NCBI GenBank assembly: GCA_029977705.1 | Contig: JAPOKJ010000001.1 | Location: forward strand, 124,001-188,000 | Direction of reading: 5' to 3' | DNA: 64,000 nt | Source: Burkholderiales bacterium | GTDB lineage: Bacteria; Pseudomonadota; Gammaproteobacteria; Burkholderiales; Burkholderiaceae_E | In this document: positions 1 through 7,936 of the stretch, piece by piece | Numbering within the stretch: position 1 is the stretch's first letter | Layout: each line of letters starts with the position of its first letter | Notes under the pieces: generated by a model | Database searches by the model: none | What the model was told of the DNA's origin: nothing | Seen by the model: the letters and a program-made list of their open reading frames with translations, nothing else | Program-made: the position numbers and the translations under genes

Positions 1-1
1 G

Positions 2-730
2 CTGGCAGCGGTCGCGGTGCTCTCGATCGTGTTGTCGGCCGCGTGGTGGCTGGGCGAGCGTTCGATGTTCCGCATCCGCGAGATCCGCGTGCTGGCCAGC
101 CAGGGGCAGGAACTTCGCCATGTCACGATCGGCCCGTTGCAACGGCAACTGGCCGGACAACTGGCTCGCGATCGCACTGCCAGCTTCTTCCGCATCAACC
201 TGGAGCGGGTGCGCGAAATCACCGAGAACGTGCCCTGGGTGCGGCACGCGCGCATCCGCCGGGTCTGGCCCAACAAGCTGGAGATCGCCCTCGAGGAACA
301 TGAGGCGCTGGCGATGTGGGATGACGGCCGCATCGTCAACACCTTCGGCGAGCTTTTCAGCGCCAACCCGGCCGAGGCCGAAGAAGATGGCGCCCTGCCC
401 GAATTCTCGGGCCCGCCTGGCAGCGAACGCCTGGTGGTGTCGCGCTACGCCGAACTGCGTCGCCTGGTCGCGCCCCTCGAACTGCAACCGGTGGCCCTGA
501 AGCTGTCATCGCGTCAGGCCTGGGAGGCGCAGATGTCGGACGGTACACGCCTGATGATGGGACGCGATCAGGGCATCCCGCTGGACGAGCGGGTGCGCCG
601 ATGGGTGGCGCACTACCCAGACGTCAGGACACGCATCAAGGGTCGGGCCGAGGTGGTCGACCTTCGTTACCCCAATGGCTTTGCACTTGGGGATCTGACC
701 CAAGTATCGGACAACAGGAAATCGCAATGA
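2..730 (+). CDS. ftsQ: Cell division protein FtsQ (5' end outside window)
   Basis: FtsQ is a bitopic inner-membrane protein that links early and late divisome proteins in the periplasm. The frame is open from base 2, so the cytoplasmic N-terminus lies upstream of the window; the GTG at 17 is not a credible start because it falls inside the transmembrane helix (LAAVAVLSIVLSAAWWLG). After the helix comes a POTRA-like region beginning FRIREIRV, with the family phrase ENVPWVRHARIRRVWPN, then the beta domain with LEIALEEHEALAMW. The gene ends in an ATGA overlap with ftsA, giving translational coupling within the dcw cluster. Identification rests on these motifs and on position directly before ftsA and ftsZ. 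Confidence 0.93.
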   Translation: MAAVAVLSIVLSAAWWLGERSMFRIREIRVLASQGQELRHVTIGPLQRQLAGQLARDRTASFFRINLERVREITENVPWVRHARIRRVWPNKLEIALEEHEALAMWDDGRIVNTFGELFSANPAEAEEDGALPEFSGPPGSERLVVSRYAELRRLVAPLELQPVALKLSSRQAWEAQMSDGTRLMMGRDQGIPLDERVRRWVAHYPDVRTRIKGRAEVVDLRYPNGFALGDLTQVSDNRKSQ

Positions 731-1959
731 CCCGTGATACCAAGGACCTGATCGTCGGTCTTGATATCGGCACCTCCAAGATCGTCGCCGTTGTGGCCGA
801 GATGCGCAGTGATGGCCACTATGAGGTGGTCGGCCTGGGCCAGCACGAGTCCAAGGGTCTGAAGAAGGGGGTGGTGATCAATATCGATGCCACCGTCAAC
901 TCGATCCAGAAGGCCCTCGAGGAAGCCGAGCTGATGGCCGACTGCAAGATCAAGCAGGTGTACACCGGCATCGCCGGCAGCCACATCCGCAGCTTCAACT
1001 CCAGCGGCATGGTGGCCATCAAGGACAAGGAAGTGTCCGAGATGGATGTCACCCGTGTCATCGAGACTGCCAAGGCCGTCAACATTCCCACTGACCAGCA
1101 GGTGCTGCACATCCTGCCGCAGGAATTCATCATTGACGGCCAGGAAGACATCCGCGAGCCGATCGGCATGAGCGGGGTGCGCCTGGAGGTCAAGGTGCAC
1201 ATCGTCACCGGCGCGGTGTCGGCCGCGCAGAACATCATCAAGTGCGTGCGCCGCTGTGGCCTGGAGGTGATCGACCTGGTGCTGCAGCCCCTGGCTTCCT
1301 GCAATGCGGTGCTCACGCCCGATGAGAAGGACCTGGGGGTGTGCCTGGTGGATATCGGCGGCGGCACCACCGATGTGGCGATCTTCACCGGCGGCGCCAT
1401 CCGCCACACCGCCGTGATCCCGATTGCCGGCGACCAGATCAGCAACGACATTGCGATGGCCTTGCGCACCCCGACCACCGAGGCCGAGGAGATCAAGCTG
1501 AACCATGGCATGGCCAAGCAGGTGCTGGCCGATCCGAACGAGCGCATCGAGGTGCCCGGTCTGGGCGATCGCGGTCCGCGCTCGCTCGGCCGGCAGGCCC
1601 TGGCTGCAGTGATCGAGCCACGCGTCGAGGAATTGTTCTCGCTGGTGCAGCAGGTGATTCGCGAGTCCGGCTACGAGGAGCTGCTGTCTTCGGGCGTGGT
1701 GCTGACCGGGGGCACGAGCATGCTGCCGGGCATCGTCGAGCTGGCCGAAGACGTCTTTCTCAAGCCAGTGCGGGTGGGCATGCCCAACTACACCGGCGGA
1801 TTGGCCGACGTGGTGCGCTCGCCGCGCTTTGCCACGGCGGTCGGCCTGCTCGAGGAGGCGCGCCTGCAGCATCTGCGCGGGCGCAAGGTCATGGAGCAGT
1901 CCGGGTCCTTCAAGGACACGGTGCGGCGCATGAAGGAATGGTTTGTCGGAAATTTCTGA
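727..1959 (+). CDS. ftsA: Cell division protein FtsA
   Basis: FtsA is the actin-like ATPase that tethers FtsZ filaments to the inner membrane and recruits later divisome proteins. The start chosen is ATG 727, which overlaps the ftsQ stop (ATGA) and is preceded by AGGAA, giving 410 residues, the normal length. The protein begins with the phosphate-1 loop GLDIGTSKIVAVVAE, has the phosphate-2 loop DIGGGTTDVAIF, and a later nucleotide loop GVVLTGGTSMLPG. The last 20 or so residues (TVRRMKEWFVGNF) form the amphipathic membrane-targeting helix. A longer open frame upstream overlaps ftsQ and was discarded. Confidence 0.97.
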   Translation: MTRDTKDLIVGLDIGTSKIVAVVAEMRSDGHYEVVGLGQHESKGLKKGVVINIDATVNSIQKALEEAELMADCKIKQVYTGIAGSHIRSFNSSGMVAIKDKEVSEMDVTRVIETAKAVNIPTDQQVLHILPQEFIIDGQEDIREPIGMSGVRLEVKVHIVTGAVSAAQNIIKCVRRCGLEVIDLVLQPLASCNAVLTPDEKDLGVCLVDIGGGTTDVAIFTGGAIRHTAVIPIAGDQISNDIAMALRTPTTEAEEIKLNHGMAKQVLADPNERIEVPGLGDRGPRSLGRQALAAVIEPRVEELFSLVQQVIRESGYEELLSSGVVLTGGTSMLPGIVELAEDVFLKPVRVGMPNYTGGLADVVRSPRFATAVGLLEEARLQHLRGRKVMEQSGSFKDTVRRMKEWFVGNF

Positions 1960-2087
1960 GCGTGGCTGCAAACAGCAAGGCAGGCGGCGCGCAGGGATGG
2001 TTGGGTCAGGGGTGTCCGGTCGGGTGTTGAGAGGCGCCAGGTCGGGAACGTGTACGTGAATGGTGAAGAGTCAACGGAGGTACTACC

Positions 2088-3308
2088 ATGCAATTTGAGA
2101 TGATGGACAACGATGTCGAAGGCGCAGTGATCAAGGTCATCGGCGTCGGTGGCGCAGGCGGCAATGCCGTCAACCACATGGTCAATCGGGGGGTCGAGGG
2201 GGTCGAGTTCATCGCGATGAACACCGACAAGCAGGCGCTCAAGCGCTCGCAGGCCTCGAACACCATCCAGCTGGGCGATCGCGGTCTGGGTGCTGGTGCC
2301 AAGCCCGCCGAGGGGTTTGCAGCAGCCGAAAAGGCCAGCGACGAGATCCGCGCCGCCCTGGAAGGGGCCAACATGGTGTTCCTCACCGCCGGCATGGGCA
2401 AGGGGACCGGCACCGGTGCCACCCCGGCCGTGGCACGCATCGCCAAGGAGATGGGCATCCTGACCGTTGGCGTGGTCACCAAGCCGTTCGGCTTCGAGGG
2501 CAGCCGCAAGATGCAGATCGCCGAGCAGGGCATTGAGCAGCTGGTCGAGCATGTCGATTCACTGATCGTGGTGCTCAACGAGAAGCTGTTCGAGGTGATG
2601 GATGAGGATGCCAGCCTTGAGGATGCCTTCAAGCGCGCCGACGATGTGCTGCACAACGCCGTGGCCGGCATTGCCGAGATCATCAATGTACCGGGCCTGG
2701 TCAACGTCGACTTTGCCGACGTGTGCACCGTGATGAGCGAGCAGGGCAAGGCGATGATGGGGATTGGCGAGGCTGCCGGCATCGACCGCGCCCGCATCGC
2801 GGCCGAGCAGGCCGTGGCCTCGCCGCTGCTCGATGGCGTCGACCTGCAGGGCGCGCGCGGCGTGATCGTCAACATCACCGCCAACCGCAGCCTCAAGCTG
2901 AAGGAAACCAACGAGGTCATCAACACCATCCGCGCCTTCTGCGCCGACGATGCGACCATCATCCACGGCACCGTGTTCGACGAGGACATGGGCGACAAGC
3001 TGCGCGTGACCGTGGTCGCCACCGGCATCGGCAAGCGCGTGGCCAAGCCGGTCCTGGTGCCGCAAAGCAGCCTGGGACAGCGTACCGGCACCTACGATGC
3101 CCCGGTCTCGATGGCCCCCAGCTTCGTCAACAGCGGCGCGGCCCTGGGTGTCGGCCAGGTCGACAGCAGCGGCACGGCAGCCCACTACGAACAGCCAGCG
3201 GTGTTCCGCAACAACCGCAACCAGGCGGCGGCACAGGTCGCGGCCCTGGAGGAAAGCGGCGTCGAGCGGCTCGACATCCCGGCCTTCCTGCGTCGTCAGG
3301 CCGACTGA
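2088..3308 (+). CDS. ftsZ: Cell division GTPase FtsZ
   Basis: FtsZ is the tubulin-like GTPase that polymerises into the Z ring. The 406-residue product has the N-terminal glycine loop GVGGAGGNAVNHM (19-31), the tubulin signature GTGTG at 106-110, and the T7 synergy loop NVDFADV at 206-212. A variable linker ends in the conserved C-terminal peptide LDIPAFLRRQAD, which binds FtsA, ZipA and other partners. The ATG lies just after a strong GGAGG site (2075-2079). A 128-base gap separates it from ftsA and may hold a separate promoter, but no clear hexamers were seen. The zapD gene for an FtsZ cross-linker lies about 15 kb downstream. Confidence 0.98.
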   Translation: MQFEMMDNDVEGAVIKVIGVGGAGGNAVNHMVNRGVEGVEFIAMNTDKQALKRSQASNTIQLGDRGLGAGAKPAEGFAAAEKASDEIRAALEGANMVFLTAGMGKGTGTGATPAVARIAKEMGILTVGVVTKPFGFEGSRKMQIAEQGIEQLVEHVDSLIVVLNEKLFEVMDEDASLEDAFKRADDVLHNAVAGIAEIINVPGLVNVDFADVCTVMSEQGKAMMGIGEAAGIDRARIAAEQAVASPLLDGVDLQGARGVIVNITANRSLKLKETNEVINTIRAFCADDATIIHGTVFDEDMGDKLRVTVVATGIGKRVAKPVLVPQSSLGQRTGTYDAPVSMAPSFVNSGAALGVGQVDSSGTAAHYEQPAVFRNNRNQAAAQVAALEESGVERLDIPAFLRRQAD

Positions 3309-3315
3309 GGCCCGC

Positions 3316-3399
3316 CGCTCGCCGGGTCCTCCGCCCGGCGAGCGAACCTGTCTCCTGACGCGCGCGGCCTGACGGCCGGCCCCACCCCTGGCCGGCCGT
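3316..3399 (+). terminator. Two strong hairpins after ftsZ
   Basis: Just after the ftsZ stop there are two perfect GC-rich stems. The first pairs 3316-3326 with 3334-3344 (11 bp, 7-base loop). The second pairs 3372-3381 with 3390-3399 (10 bp, 8-base loop). Neither is followed by a real T run, so they may be Rho-dependent or 3'-end-protecting structures rather than classical intrinsic terminators. They sit between ftsZ and the peroxiredoxin gene, which suggests that the division transcript ends or is trimmed here. Confidence 0.5.
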
Positions 3400-3523
3400 T
3401 TGCAGAAGCCCCACCATCGTCAGGGGAAAGCAGCACCATTTGACCGTATCGATCGGCCGGGGGCTAAAATGCCCGGTTAACCCCTGTTCGGGCCCCCCGA
3501 TCGCCCCTTTTTCTGGAGACACC

Positions 3524-4024
3524 ATGATCAAAGTTGGAGACACCCTTCCCGAAGCTACCCTAAAGGAGTTCTTCGACGTCGAAGCCAACGGCTGTGCCCT
3601 CGGCCCGAATGCGTTCAAGACCTCTGACCTGGTCAAGGGCAAGAAGATCGTGATCTTCGGCCTGCCCGGTGCCTTCACTCCGACCTGCTCGGCCAAGCAC
3701 GTGCCCAGCTACCTGGCCCACTACGACGAGCTCAAGGCCAAGGGCGTCGACGAGATCTGGTGCGTGTCGGTCAATGATGCCTTCGTGATGGGCGCCTGGG
3801 GCCGTGACCAGAAAAGTGCCGGCAAGGTGCGCATGATGGCCGACGGCAGCGCCGAATTCTCGACCAAGGTGGGCCTGACCCTGGACCTGACCGCCAGCGG
3901 CATGGGCGTGCGATCGGCCCGTTACTCGATGCTGGTCGACAACGGCGTGGTCAAGGCCGTCAACCCCGAAGCCCCCGGCAAGTTCGAGGTCAGCGACGCG
4001 GCCACCATCCTCAAGCAGCTCTGA
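3524..4024 (+). CDS. Prx5-type peroxiredoxin
   Basis: This is a 166-residue thiol peroxidase of the Prx5 (hybrid/atypical) class, which reduces hydrogen peroxide and organic peroxides using thioredoxin, glutaredoxin or glutathione. The peroxidatic cysteine is C55 in the signature PGAFTPTCS (48-56), followed by KHVPSY, which is typical of this class. ATG 3524 is preceded by CTGGAGA and gives the normal N-terminus ([13 protein letters not shown]); an upstream TTG extends the frame but has no support. A peroxiredoxin between ftsZ and lpxC is a common Burkholderiales arrangement. The reducing partner cannot be told from sequence. Confidence 0.93.
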   Translation: MIKVGDTLPEATLKEFFDVEANGCALGPNAFKTSDLVKGKKIVIFGLPGAFTPTCSAKHVPSYLAHYDELKAKGVDEIWCVSVNDAFVMGAWGRDQKSAGKVRMMADGSAEFSTKVGLTLDLTASGMGVRSARYSMLVDNGVVKAVNPEAPGKFEVSDAATILKQL

Positions 4025-4049
4025 TCGCCGCCCGCCGGCCGGCCAAGCC

Positions 4050-4973
4050 TTGACGCGCCAGCGCACCCTCAAGCAGATCGCCCGCACCGTCGGGCTTGGT
4101 CTGCATTCGGGCCTGCGCGTACAGCTGGCCATCCGGCCGGCCGCTCCCAACACCGGCATCATCTTTCGCCGCGTCGATCTCGACCCGGCGGTCGACCTGC
4201 CGGCACGTGCCGATTGGGTCAATGACACCCGCATGGCTTCGACCCTGAGCACCCGGGTCGATGGCAAGCTGGTGCAGATCGCCACGGTCGAACACCTGAT
4301 GGCCGCCATGGCCGGACTGGGCATCGACAATGCCTATGTCGATGTCAATGCGATGGAAATCCCGATCCTCGATGGCTCGGCCAGCTCCTTCGTGTTCCTG
4401 ATCCAGCAGGCCGGCATCGTCGAGCAGGCGGCCTACAAGAAGTATCTTCAGGTCAAGCGCGCGGTCGAGGTCAGGGACGGCGACAAGTGGGCGCGCCTGG
4501 AGCCGCACTTTGGCTTCAAGCTGAATTTTGCGATCGATTTCGGTCACCCGGCGATCGATGCCACCGAGCAGGTGGTCGAGGTCGACTTTGCCGAAACCTC
4601 GTTCATCACTGATGTGGGCCGTGCCCGCACCTTCGGTTTCGTCAAGGACCTGGAAATGCTGCGCGCCAACGGGTTGGCCCGTGGCGGTCATTTCGGCAAT
4701 GCGATCGTGGTCGACGAGTATCGGGTGCTCAATGACGAAGGCCTGCGCTCGCAGGACGAATTTGCCAAGCACAAGCTGCTCGACGCCATCGGCGACCTGT
4801 ACCTGGTGGGCTATCCGCTGCTGGCCAGCTACCGCGCCTTCAAGTCCGGCCACGCGCTGAACAACGCGCTGCTGCGGGCGCTGCTGGCCGATGCCAGCGC
4901 CTATGAGATCGTCAGCTTCGAGCAGCGCAAGCAGGCCCCGCGCCTGTTTGCCAGCGACTGGGGCTACGCCTGA
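4050..4973 (+). CDS. lpxC: UDP-3-O-acyl-N-acetylglucosamine deacetylase LpxC
   Basis: LpxC catalyses the committed step of lipid A synthesis, a zinc-dependent deacetylation in the cytoplasm. The protein has 307 residues and starts [18 protein letters not shown], the family N-terminus. H82 in [12 protein letters not shown] and H241/D245 in [11 protein letters not shown] are the expected zinc ligands. The only start that keeps the usual N-terminus is TTG 4050, 26 bases after the peroxiredoxin stop, so translation is probably modest and may be coupled; low LpxC levels suit this enzyme. The 3' end overlaps the last codons of a convergent pseudouridine synthase gene by 10 bases. Confidence 0.97.
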   Translation: MTRQRTLKQIARTVGLGLHSGLRVQLAIRPAAPNTGIIFRRVDLDPAVDLPARADWVNDTRMASTLSTRVDGKLVQIATVEHLMAAMAGLGIDNAYVDVNAMEIPILDGSASSFVFLIQQAGIVEQAAYKKYLQVKRAVEVRDGDKWARLEPHFGFKLNFAIDFGHPAIDATEQVVEVDFAETSFITDVGRARTFGFVKDLEMLRANGLARGGHFGNAIVVDEYRVLNDEGLRSQDEFAKHKLLDAIGDLYLVGYPLLASYRAFKSGHALNNALLRALLADASAYEIVSFEQRKQAPRLFASDWGYA

Positions 4974-5899
4974 TCCGGCGCGGCCAGCTGGCGTGAGCTC
5001 TCGAAGCTGCGCGCCTGGCCGGTCACCGGATCATCAAAGGCGATGTGCCGGGCCAGCAACTGCAGGGGCGCTGTGAAACCGGCCGCCTCGTCCTCCTCCT
5101 GGCGCCACAGGCGCGGATAGAGACGATCCCCCAGGATCGGTGCGCCCAGCGCCGCCATGTGCACCCGCAGCTGGTGGCGCGCGCCGGTCAGGGGCTCGAG
5201 CCTGTACTCGGCCAACGACCCCAGGCGACGGTGCAGGCTGATCCGGGTCTGGGCATTGGCGCTGCCCGGCACTTCCATCATCTGCATGAAGTGGGCGGAG
5301 GTCTCGATGCGGCTGTGCCGGGTCACCGGCTGGACGAGGGCTTCCCGGTAGGCGGCGATGGCGTGGTACTGCTTACGGACGCGGCGCTCGGCAAATAGGC
5401 GATGATAGGCCGCCCGGTCCTGGCGTCGAAGGCTGAACAGCACCAGGCCGGCAGTGTCCCGATCCAGCCGGTGCAAGGGGCTCAGTTCAGCCTGGCCGGT
5501 GCTGCGGCGCAGCCGGGTGAGCAGGGTTTCATGCAGGTGGGCCCCACCCGGGGTGACCGCCAGAAAATGCGGCTTGTCCGCCACCAGCAGATGCTCATCC
5601 TGAAACACGATCCTGACCTGTCCAGGCACTGGCCGCTCGCTGGCCACCTCGCGTCGATACGTCAGGCGCCAGGGGCTGCGATAAGGCGTATCAGGCGTGA
5701 TCGCCTCACCTTGTTCGCTGCGCACCGAGGCGCTGGCCATGCGGGCCCGCCAGCCGGCTTCGCCAACATGCGGAAAGCGCGCTGCCAGGAAGGCCAGCAC
5801 CGTGGGCCAGGGCCCAGCGGGCAGGGCCACGATGCAGGCCTTGACCCCATCGCTCGGAGCGTCGGGAAATACGGCAGCGGGCAGGGGTGGGCGCGACAT
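4964..5899 (-). CDS. RluA-family RNA pseudouridine synthase
   Basis: This enzyme isomerises specific uridines of rRNA or tRNA to pseudouridine. The 311-residue product carries the RluA signature [13 protein letters not shown] (from 143) with catalytic D146, the preceding strand [19 protein letters not shown], and the C-terminal [22 protein letters not shown] motif. An N-terminal region of about 90 residues precedes the catalytic domain. ATG 5899 was chosen because the open frame upstream has no family similarity and runs into the divergent gene's leader. The target site (16S/23S rRNA or tRNA) cannot be assigned. Its 3' end overlaps lpxC. Confidence 0.9.
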   Translation of the reverse strand: MSRPPLPAAVFPDAPSDGVKACIVALPAGPWPTVLAFLAARFPHVGEAGWRARMASASVRSEQGEAITPDTPYRSPWRLTYRREVASERPVPGQVRIVFQDEHLLVADKPHFLAVTPGGAHLHETLLTRLRRSTGQAELSPLHRLDRDTAGLVLFSLRRQDRAAYHRLFAERRVRKQYHAIAAYREALVQPVTRHSRIETSAHFMQMMEVPGSANAQTRISLHRRLGSLAEYRLEPLTGARHQLRVHMAALGAPILGDRLYPRLWRQEEDEAAGFTAPLQLLARHIAFDDPVTGQARSFESSRQLAAPDQA

Positions 5900-6060
5900 G
5901 ACGGCGCCGATTTTCCCCGATTTTCCGGGGCGGGTTCGTGCCGGACCGGGGTGCGAACGAAACTTCCCCGGCAAGCCGGGCGGCCCATCCGCTAGCATGC
6001 GCAGTTGCCTGGCATGTATCCTGATCCGAGACGATGCGTCGGCGCCCCCAAGGAGATCCC

Positions 6061-7299
6061 ATGAACGCTCTTGTCCGTCAAAGCCTGGCCAGCACCGTGC
6101 TTGCCGCCTGTGTGCTGATGCAGGCTGCGCCCGTTGCCGCGCAGACCGCTCCCGCCCCGGCTGCCGCCCCCGCGATTCCGCCGTCCTGGGCCCAGGGCCG
6201 CAGCGCCGAGCAGGCCGCTTCTTCGCTGGCACCGCATCCGCCCGGTATCTCGTCTCTTCCGGCCAATGAGATCCCGGTCGACAAGCTCAAGCTGCCGCCT
6301 GGATTCAAGGCGGAAGTCTGGGCCAGCGGCATGCCCAATGCCCGCTCGATGGTGCAAAGCCCGGCCGGCACGCTGTTCGTCGGGACGCGTTTCCCCGGCA
6401 ATGTCTATGCCGTGGTCGAGAAAAACGGTCAGCGCGAGGTCAAGACCATCGCCAAGGGCCTGCACCGCCCCAACGGGGTGGCCTTCAAGGACGGCGCCCT
6501 GTACGTCGCGGAACTGTCGCGCATCATCCGCTACGACAACATCGAAGCCAATCTGGACAACCCACCCGCACCGGTGGTGGTCTTTGATGCCCTGCCCAAG
6601 GACGAGGCCCACGGCTGGAAGCACATGAAGCTGAGCCCGGATGGCAACTACCTGTACTTCCAGATCGGTGCACCGGCCAATATCGTGGTGCAGCCGGTCA
6701 CGCATGCCCAGATCGTGCGCCTGAACCTGAAGACCAATGTGCTCGAGACGGTGGCCCATGGCGTGCGCAACAGCGTCGGCATGGACTTTCACCCGGTCAC
6801 CCGTGACCTGTGGTTCACCAACAATGCGCGCGACTGGGTCAATGACGATCTGCCCAACGACACCTTGCACCATGTCACCCGCAAGGGCATGAACTTCGGC
6901 TATCCGTTCTGCCACCAGGGCGACCTGCCTGACCCTGACCTGGGCAAGGGACGCTCCTGCGACGAGTTCGACAAGCCGGCACTCAAGATCGGGGCCCACG
7001 TGGCTGCGCTGGGCATGCGCTTTTACACCGGTGCGCAATTTCCGAAGGCCTATCGCCACAACATCTTCATCGCCGAACATGGCTCCTGGAACCGCAGCAA
7101 GAAGAGCGGCTTCGATGTCGTGCGCGTGATGCTCGATGGCAAGGGCAAGGTCGTGGGCAAGGAGGTCTTCATCTCCGGCTGGCTGCAAGGCGATGACTTC
7201 TGGGGTCGCCCCGCCGATGTCCAGGTGCTCAAGGATGGTTCGCTGCTGATCTCCGATGACGTGGCAGGTGCGATTCTGCGCGTCAGCTACGCCAAGTGA
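6061..7299 (+). CDS. PQQ-type sorbosone/glucose dehydrogenase-like protein, exported
   Basis: This 412-residue protein belongs to the six-bladed beta-propeller family of soluble aldose and sorbosone dehydrogenases, which oxidise sugars in the periplasm with pyrroloquinoline quinone. ATG 6061 follows AAGGAGAT and opens a clear signal peptide ending near VAAQTA (about residue 26). Family features include LPPGFKAEVWASG, GLHRPNGVAF, GVRNSVGMDFHP (the R-N pair near the cofactor) and HGSWNRSKKSGFDVVRV. It overlaps the next gene, a dihaem cytochrome c, by 4 bases, which suggests that the cytochrome takes its electrons. No PQQ synthesis genes are in the window, and the substrate is unknown. Confidence 0.85.
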   Translation: MNALVRQSLASTVLAACVLMQAAPVAAQTAPAPAAAPAIPPSWAQGRSAEQAASSLAPHPPGISSLPANEIPVDKLKLPPGFKAEVWASGMPNARSMVQSPAGTLFVGTRFPGNVYAVVEKNGQREVKTIAKGLHRPNGVAFKDGALYVAELSRIIRYDNIEANLDNPPAPVVVFDALPKDEAHGWKHMKLSPDGNYLYFQIGAPANIVVQPVTHAQIVRLNLKTNVLETVAHGVRNSVGMDFHPVTRDLWFTNNARDWVNDDLPNDTLHHVTRKGMNFGYPFCHQGDLPDPDLGKGRSCDEFDKPALKIGAHVAALGMRFYTGAQFPKAYRHNIFIAEHGSWNRSKKSGFDVVRVMLDGKGKVVGKEVFISGWLQGDDFWGRPADVQVLKDGSLLISDDVAGAILRVSYAK

Positions 7300-7901
7300 T
7301 CCGCAGCCGATCGGGCCTGGCAAGCTTGCTGGGGCGCCTGCTCGTCCTGCTGGCCGGCGCCTGGGCGCTGCAGGTCCAGGCTGCACCCGATGCGGCGCTG
7401 GGTCGCAGCAAGGCCCAGCTTTGTTTTGCCTGCCATGGCGAACAGGGCATCGCGGTACAGCCGGCGGTGCCCCACCTGGCGGCCCAGCCGGCACTGTCCT
7501 TGTTCTACCAGATGGTGCAGTTCCGCAATCAGCAGCGCAAGGGCGGCGGCATGGAGACGCTGGTGGCCGGTCTGAGCGATGCAGACATGCGTGACATCGC
7601 TGCCTGGTTTGCCAGCCAGCGTCCGCCCCCCGGCCAGGGCGGCGCGCAGGCTGAACGGGTGGCGCGCGGGCAGGTCCTGTCGCAACAGCAATTTTGTTCC
7701 TCGTGCCATGGTGCCCGGCTGCAGGGACAGAAACATGTGCCGCGCCTGGCCGGGCAGGCGCAGGACTATTTCCTGACCCAACTGCGCAACATCCGCTCCG
7801 GCGCGCGCGTCGACATGGATGGCACGATGGGCAGCGCCGCCCGCGGTCTCAGTGATGAGGACATCGAAGCCTTGGCCGCCTATGCGGCCAGCCTGGACTG
7901 A
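7296..7901 (+). CDS. Dihaem cytochrome c (c4-like)
   Basis: A 201-residue exported cytochrome with a signal peptide ending near residue 29 and two haem-c sites, CFACH (43-47) and CSSCH (134-138). Each half carries candidate axial methionines (M86 in GGGMETL and the MDGTMGSAARGLSDEDI region), as in the tandem-domain cytochromes c4. GTG 7296 overlaps the stop of the dehydrogenase gene (GTGA), so the two are translationally coupled. The likely role is to carry electrons from the periplasmic dehydrogenase to a terminal oxidase. Confidence 0.9.
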   Translation: MIRSRSGLASLLGRLLVLLAGAWALQVQAAPDAALGRSKAQLCFACHGEQGIAVQPAVPHLAAQPALSLFYQMVQFRNQQRKGGGMETLVAGLSDADMRDIAAWFASQRPPPGQGGAQAERVARGQVLSQQQFCSSCHGARLQGQKHVPRLAGQAQDYFLTQLRNIRSGARVDMDGTMGSAARGLSDEDIEALAAYAASLD

Positions 7902-7936
7902 CGGCGCCAGCCCGGTGTCGTTGCGCCAGCCCTGAC

